A model generated the notes under the pieces. It saw nothing but the letters and a program-made list of their open reading frames with translations. It had not been told where the DNA came from and searched no databases. A stretch of DNA of 64,000 nucleotides from Myrica gale (lineage: Eukaryota > Streptophyta > Magnoliopsida > Fagales > Myricaceae): assembly GCA_963930655.1 (NCBI GenBank), contig OZ005604.1:17308001-17372000 (forward strand). The letters are read 5' to 3'. Made by a program: the position numbers and the translations under genes. The stretch's first letter is position 1. Every line of letters starts with the position of its first letter. Positions 59,085 to 64,000 of the stretch are shown piece by piece.

Positions 59085-61212
59085 ATGTCTTTGGCTGCTG
59101 CTGCTGCTTCGCTAGTTCCTGGTTCAACTTCAATTTCAATCTTTGAGCGAAATGGTATTTTTCTTTTTTCTCTCTTTGCTTATTTATTACTGAGCTATTT
59201 TATTGATGAACTAGTCTATTTTCTGGGTGCAAATATAGCTTCCATCGCATTTAGTTCCTTGAGTTCTTCTCTTGTGCGTTCTGAATAAAATCTTATGGAA
59301 GAAAGCTCTTTCAAGGGTAATTAAGCTTTATTTGTCAAAGGGGTTTTTATTTTTTCGCTAAATCCAGCAAAAAAAATACGTCATATATTTTCTGTAAGAC
59401 CTAATCACAATACTCCCGCACCACGACTAAAGGGATTCAAAGTAAATAATTTTCTCTGGAATTTAGAGAAACTACTTCTGATCTTGAAACCAAACCCAGG
59501 TACTAGAACCCTTTCTCTTTGTTGTTGCTCTTTGTATTTACATATTTACTGAGCGTTTTATTCATCCTTTTGTATATATATAGCTCCAAAAAGTGGCTTC
59601 CGACCGGTAGATAAACCACTTTTCGGAGCAAATTTCGCTGGCGCTGTTGATGGAAGATACTGGATGAGATCCGCTCGTGTCTACCCAAGATGGAGCGAGG
59701 TACACGTTCCTCTAGCAGCAATATCTGCTACCCCTGGTAAGTTCGCTTTTAAGGAGCACGATGAAAATTATGGTTTATTTAGGATCGATGTCGTGAACTA
59801 ATTGCACCTTTGTTCTTTGTTTATTAATAGTTTCAGTGGTGGTCGAGGAGCTAGATGAAGGTCTTAAAGATGATTATGGTAAGCTAAATAAGGATCTAGG
59901 AAGCACTTCTTCTCTAGCAATTGTAACGGAAGGCCAGATTGGAAAGCTCGGTGACATTATTTATACTCGATTTTTCAGGTATTTCTAATGTCCCTTTCTT
60001 TGTGAATATTCTAATTGGTATGCTGATTCTAAGTATTAGATTAAGGCTTTCTTTAAGTAGAATTTTAAGAAGATTTTCCTCTTTCTTTATTTAGTATCAT
60101 GGATAATAAATAAAGAGTATTATCCAACCTACAAGAGATACGTTCTGAAAGCATGATATTATAACGCCTCCACAACTCGACAAAGACTATCATGCAGTCC
60201 ATATCCACGTTTAGTCTCATTCCTTGAAGTATCAGTGATAAATTCGTATCTTCTATCTCCATCAACATCCGGACTTTTTTTTACTATCATCTTACACTTG
60301 TTCCCAATGATAAGACCCCAGTGAAAATTGATTAAACATGGTGATAGGTCGTGTCTTTGGGACAAGGTTCTGGTGCATATAATAGACAAGAGTAAGCAAA
60401 AGAACATGGGCGGAGACTGAATGTTTTATACACTGAAAATCCTTACACATTAGATAATAGCTAAAATATGGTGGTTCTTGATAGAAAAGAGATGTGATGA
60501 TTTTGTGCCCTATGACTTTGTCCCTTATATATCCAGTACTGTCAGAAATATAATTGTGTTAAGTTTGTCGCGGGCCTTTGTCACTAAGTTGGAACCGACA
60601 TCTGTTTTCTGCAGTGGAGCTGAGACTGTCTCTTCGCTTGCATCATGGTTAACTGGTTGGTTGTTTCTGGTGTTCAGTCTGAAAGCTGCGACGCTGAACA
60701 CATATAGGTTCTACCACTTCTTCGATGCGGTGAAGCAGTATAACATTCACGATGAAGATATGTTCCGGGATGCTGTTGAGGGGCTGGCATTGATAGGCAA
60801 CAATATTGGGGTATTCATTACACACAAAGATGGGTGCAAAGAATGCTGCAAAGTGAAGAAGGTGACACCTCTTTGGAAGGTTGTTAAGAGTCTGCTTGCC
60901 TTGATCACTGGACTAAAAGATAATTCTACAGGCACTAGAGTAGTCCTTCCGGTTATTCAGGTAGACCCTTCACTTGAAGGAAGTGATTATGGAATTTGCA
61001 GCTTCTTTAAGTGGAATGCAGTTTCGAATGTGGTTAACCAAGAATATTGGTGGGGCTTCCTCCAAGCCATGGAGGTGCTGTTTTACGGTCTCCATTTTCA
61101 AAGGTGTGTCTCAATTGGGTATGCACCATGTATCATTTCACCAGTACTCCCATGGCATTTGGAGAAACAAAGGATGTGGCCGTGGGACGGAACAGTCTCT
61201 GAGTGGCTTTGA
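59085..61212 (+). CDS. Five-exon gene, 392-residue protein of unknown function, probably plastid-targeted
   Basis: Exons 59085-59154, 59368-59499, 59584-59736, 59831-59978 and 60537-61212 all have GT...AG introns and keep one frame: 1179 bases, 392 residues plus TGA. The N-terminus (MSLAAAAASLVPGSTSISIF, later RHIFSVRPNHNTPAPRLKGF) is rich in Ala, Ser and basic residues with few acids, like a plastid transit peptide. Then follow GANFAGAVDGRYWMRSARVY, an acidic stretch (VVVEELDEGLKDDYGKLNKD), one likely membrane helix (SLASWLTGWLFLVFSLKAAT) and a C-terminal part with DGCKECCKV. I do not recognise the family. The perfect phase and open frames make it the best candidate for a working gene here. 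The first ATG is used; upstream codons lack another ATG. Confidence 0.75.
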
Positions 61213-62222
61213 TGCGCTCCTCTGATGATGAAGCAGGATCGCTGCACAGCAGTGAATGTGTGTTTCCATTAATCTACTGCTGCTTTTCCCCATGATGTCC
61301 TTGGAAGAGACCGTAGAGATCTCATGTTCTCGTAGTTACAATCAGAAGAGTTCCTCCTTTCAACTTCAAGTTCGTAAGTTTTTGTGATCATGAATTGCAG
61401 ACTATAAACATGGTCCAAAAGTCCATCTGGCCCTTTGTTCTTGTGCTTTCAGCCTTCAGGGAAGGTAAAATAAGTAGTACAAGGTGAACAAAGGGAGCAC
61501 TATGGTGGTAGTGATGTGTTTACCTTACCGATCCTATCACCACTTGCATAAGAATTTACTTAGTAACTAGTATCGTGTAATGGCATATTGTGAGTTCTGT
61601 TTACTTTCATGGAGACCAAATGCTAGTTGGGTTTTAATGTTCTTTGGTATATGTTCTCGTCCAGTGTGCTTTTTCTTGGTTTCACGTCGGATGTTTTTAC
61701 AGCCAAATAAACTTTTTCTTCTCGATCCTTTTGATTGTCTAATGGATTCGAGTATTATTTTTTATCGATCTTTTGTGGAAGTTATTGAGAATCGAAAATG
61801 CATTGAACCTGTTAAGGAGCTGATTCATAGAGCTGCCTGTTTGTATTCCTCGAATTCCCTTACGGCTGTTAACACGACTTGACGATTTACTCTAATAGTT
61901 TCCCAGTCTGGATTATCTATAAGCTAAATCTGCTCTAGGTCTGCAAAAAATCAAACCAAGCCAAGCATCAACCCAGTCTTCCAAGAAAAGTACAAGCCAT
62001 CTAAAAAGCTTCTACTGCCTCGCTTAAGAAAAAAGTATCGAAAATGTTCTTCTGTTACTGCTGAAGGACACCATTTTTCGGAAGCATAATAATTACACCA
62101 TTAATTGACAGATAAAATTACTATTTTCTTAGCTACTAGGCAACAAGCTGGTATGAAAAGAGAAGGATAAAACTCTTATAACATGGACATGATCATCAGG
62201 AGCTTATCTAAATTATGAATCT
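61213..62222. other. Convergent intergenic region (3' UTRs)
   Basis: The tail of the gene above and the tail of the aquaporin below face each other here. The open frame at 61580-61882 has no motif and probably lies in 3' flanking DNA. No RNA gene is seen. Confidence 0.5.
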
Positions 62223-62581
62223 TCAGGCCTTCTTCTCCTTGATCGGTTGTACAAAGAGAAACTGAAAGATCCAACCAGCCGAAGTTGCTCCAGTTAAGGG
62301 ACAAATCCAGTAAACATAAAAATGTTCCCAAGAATTATGTTGACTATTCACAAACGCCCAGCCGAAGGCGTTGCCGGGGTTCATGGAAGGCCCCGTGTAT
62401 CCAGACCCAGCAACAACCAACCCTACAGTCGTCGCAGCAAGCAACCACACCTTCAACAGTGGGCATTTAGGACCCCTGAGCATAATTAAAAGGAGAGAAA
62501 AGGAAAGCACAAAGGTCAACATCCCCTCAACAACGGCTCCGGTATGCAAGTCCACTTTCAGGAAAGGTCCCTTAAGCCTGG
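62223..62581 (-). pseudogene. SIP1-like: Small basic intrinsic (SIP1-type) aquaporin, 3' exon only, cut by an L1
   Basis: The minus strand reads RLKGPFLKVDLHTGAVVEGM, three hydrophobic helices, GSGYTGPSMNPGNAFGWAF and HFYVYWICPLTGATSAGWIF, ending with the basic tail PIKEKKA. This is the C-terminal half of SIP1 channels of the ER membrane. The second pore motif is NPG instead of the usual NPA. The frame is open to the stop. Immediately upstream lies an A tract of ten bases that is the tail of the L1 at 62582-64000. The only nearby acceptor is AACCAG with no pyrimidine tract, so splicing from upstream exons is doubtful. The first half of the gene, if present, lies beyond the window. It could be a live gene with an L1 in its intron or a broken one. 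Confidence 0.8.
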
Positions 62582-64000
62582 TTTTTTTTTTCAGAATAAC
62601 TACTCTTATTACTAATAAAAGCGAAATACAAAGCAAGAACTCCTTGAATCAAAGGAGGATCAAAACCTGCAAAAACCCATGGGTAATTACAAAGAAGCTC
62701 ATGAGAAGGGGACAAGCAACCCTCAAAAGAAGAGGATGCAACCAACGAGCCAAATCATGCGAAAGCGAGTTCGCACTACGAGGAGAAAAGACAACCTTAC
62801 AAGCATGTAAGGAATCTATCAGAATTCTAGCATTACACACATCCATTGCAATAATCTACGGGCAAGGGGCCATTGAGCTCTTCAGGGCATCAACAACTAA
62901 AGAAGAGTCGCCCTCCAATATCACTGAAGCTAAGCTCAAGTCAATAGCAGTTTGCAAACCCAACACCGCACCTCTAGCTTCCCAACAACTGGATCAGTAG
63001 CAACACCTAGAGCAACCGAAGCACCTAAAATGGCACCTTCAAAATCACGACAAACACACGCGACTGCATATCCAGAAGGGCAAACAGCTGCATCTTAATT
63101 CACCTTGAACCATCCAAGAGGAGGAGGAGACCAGCGAGCCTCAATCGCCACAGCCACCATTTTAGACCAGGCAAGATCATGCTCCTGAGAAGAAAAATTA
63201 ATCTGCCTAGACAATTAAATTGCATCCAAAGACGTAGAACCATGAACTAATTTATTACGATTAGCCCACACCAGATCAATGGCAGTCAGAGCAAAAATCT
63301 GAAATGGATGTACATCCGTAGTGGAGAGGCCAAGAAAAACATTCGACTGCAAAATAGCTTTCACCCAAGCTGAAATGGGCAAATCAAGGAACAGCAAAGT
63401 GTTCAGATTCCACCTCGAATAGCGCCACGCCAGACGACTAAATGGGTAAGCCAATATTAAATGTTGCAAAGATTCCGAATGAGCATCACAAAGAGGACAA
63501 GCTGAGACCGACATCAACTGAGATGGGAGCACGGCCGCAATGCGAGCTCTGGTGGGAAGGATGTTCCACACCACTTTCCATAGAAGCAGCTTTAATCGAG
63601 CGTGGACCTTAAGCTTCCAAAGATGAGACCAATCAACTAACATCAACTGCCCATCACTGGAACTTAATAATCTGAAAATAGACTTAACAGAAAATACTCC
63701 ATTGCGATTTAATGTCCATATCCAGCAATCCTCTGAAGGCATATAAGGAAGAGATATTTGAAGGATGACATGGGCAGACAGAGGCTCAAAAGCATTCCAA
63801 ACAGCTTGGCGACTCCAAGTGCGAGAGAGAGAACAAATCAGTGTAGAAACACTCTCTTCCGGAGGCAAAACAACTGAAGGATCACGAGGGAGAGGACGGA
63901 GGCTAGCTAACCCCGGAACCCACGGATCTAACCAAATTCTAGTGGAAGATCCATCACGAATTTGAAGACAAGCTCCCGAAACTAGAAGGGGAGTGTGAAG
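62582..64000 (-). mobile_element. L1-type LINE 3' portion, minus strand, running out of the window
   Basis: From 64000 down, an open frame reads GACLQIRDGSSTRIWLDPWV, the usual pre-zf-RVT motif, then the zf-RVT domain (WTLNRNGVFSVKSIFRLL, WKLKVHARLKLLLWK, CPLCDAHSESLQHLI), a linker ending in a stop near 63215, and an RNase H (GWFKVN stop DAAVCPSGYAVA, LEGDSSLVVDALKS, PRSANSLSHDLARWL). A 3' UTR of about 50 bases and ten A residues (62582-62591) follow. The RNase H part carries two or three stops and a shift, so it is dead but younger-looking than the L1 at 9-19 kb. It abuts the SIP aquaporin exon. Confidence 0.88.

Noticed and set aside
62371-63000. 209-codon plus-strand frame
   Set aside because: It is antisense to the SIP aquaporin exon and to the L1 RNase H region, which carry the recognisable motifs.
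1-64000. CRISPR arrays, operons, rRNA or tRNA genes
   Set aside because: None seen; the DNA is plant nuclear with introns, and the direct repeats present are tandem or transposon-borne.

Overview
The window is nuclear DNA of a flowering plant, most likely a woody eudicot. It is AT-rich and intron-rich, and it holds plant-specific families: an ER small basic intrinsic aquaporin, an arogenate dehydratase, WAT1-related and PHOX-type gene pieces, plant L1 elements with an RNase H tail, chromovirus-type LTR elements and an endogenous caulimovirid. Species cannot be read from the sequence. Most of the 64 kb is layered transposon debris. Few host genes remain, and one of these is clearly dead.

Layout. 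1-2256: remnant of an LTR element with long (about 1.4 kb) LTRs and almost no interior. 2257-9088: unannotated, no gene seen. 9089 to about 19.8 kb: one old L1 LINE on the minus strand, split by four later insertions: a solo LTR, a long-TIR element with 9-bp target duplication, a small MITE, and a 1.7 kb insert that itself carries another 9-bp-TSD MITE. 19887-21711: a Pack-MULE-like element carrying the first exon of a WAT1-related transporter and two exons of a second gene. 23201-28859: a degraded Ty3/gypsy chromovirus with both LTRs and a TATTC target duplication. 29818-30868: a second Pack-MULE-like element with 233-bp TIRs carrying a shortened PHOX/HIP-type gene.

31703-42386: an arogenate/prephenate dehydratase pseudogene with nine recognisable exons. 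A 4.7 kb hAT transposon (33818-38496, exact 8-bp TSD) and a small MITE sit in its introns. 46.2-47.35 kb: a relic of a TTF/DUF4371 hAT-type gene. 47575-49329: a long open frame of the plant L1 ORF1 type. 50.2-55.5 kb: a decayed endogenous caulimovirid. 57-58.8 kb: a poly(A)-ended retroposon piece, a foldback element and short tandem repeats.

59085-61212: a five-exon gene on the plus strand whose exons join in perfect phase into a 392-residue protein I do not recognise, with a plastid-transit-like N-terminus. It faces a SIP-type aquaporin 3' exon (62223-62581, minus strand), which is cut off from the rest of its gene by the poly(A) tail of an L1 running out of the window.

The most striking theme is a cluster of five (possibly six) terminal-inverted-repeat elements with 9-bp target duplications. 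At least two have captured host gene pieces, and in one the captured coding sequence appears to have become part of both terminal inverted repeats.
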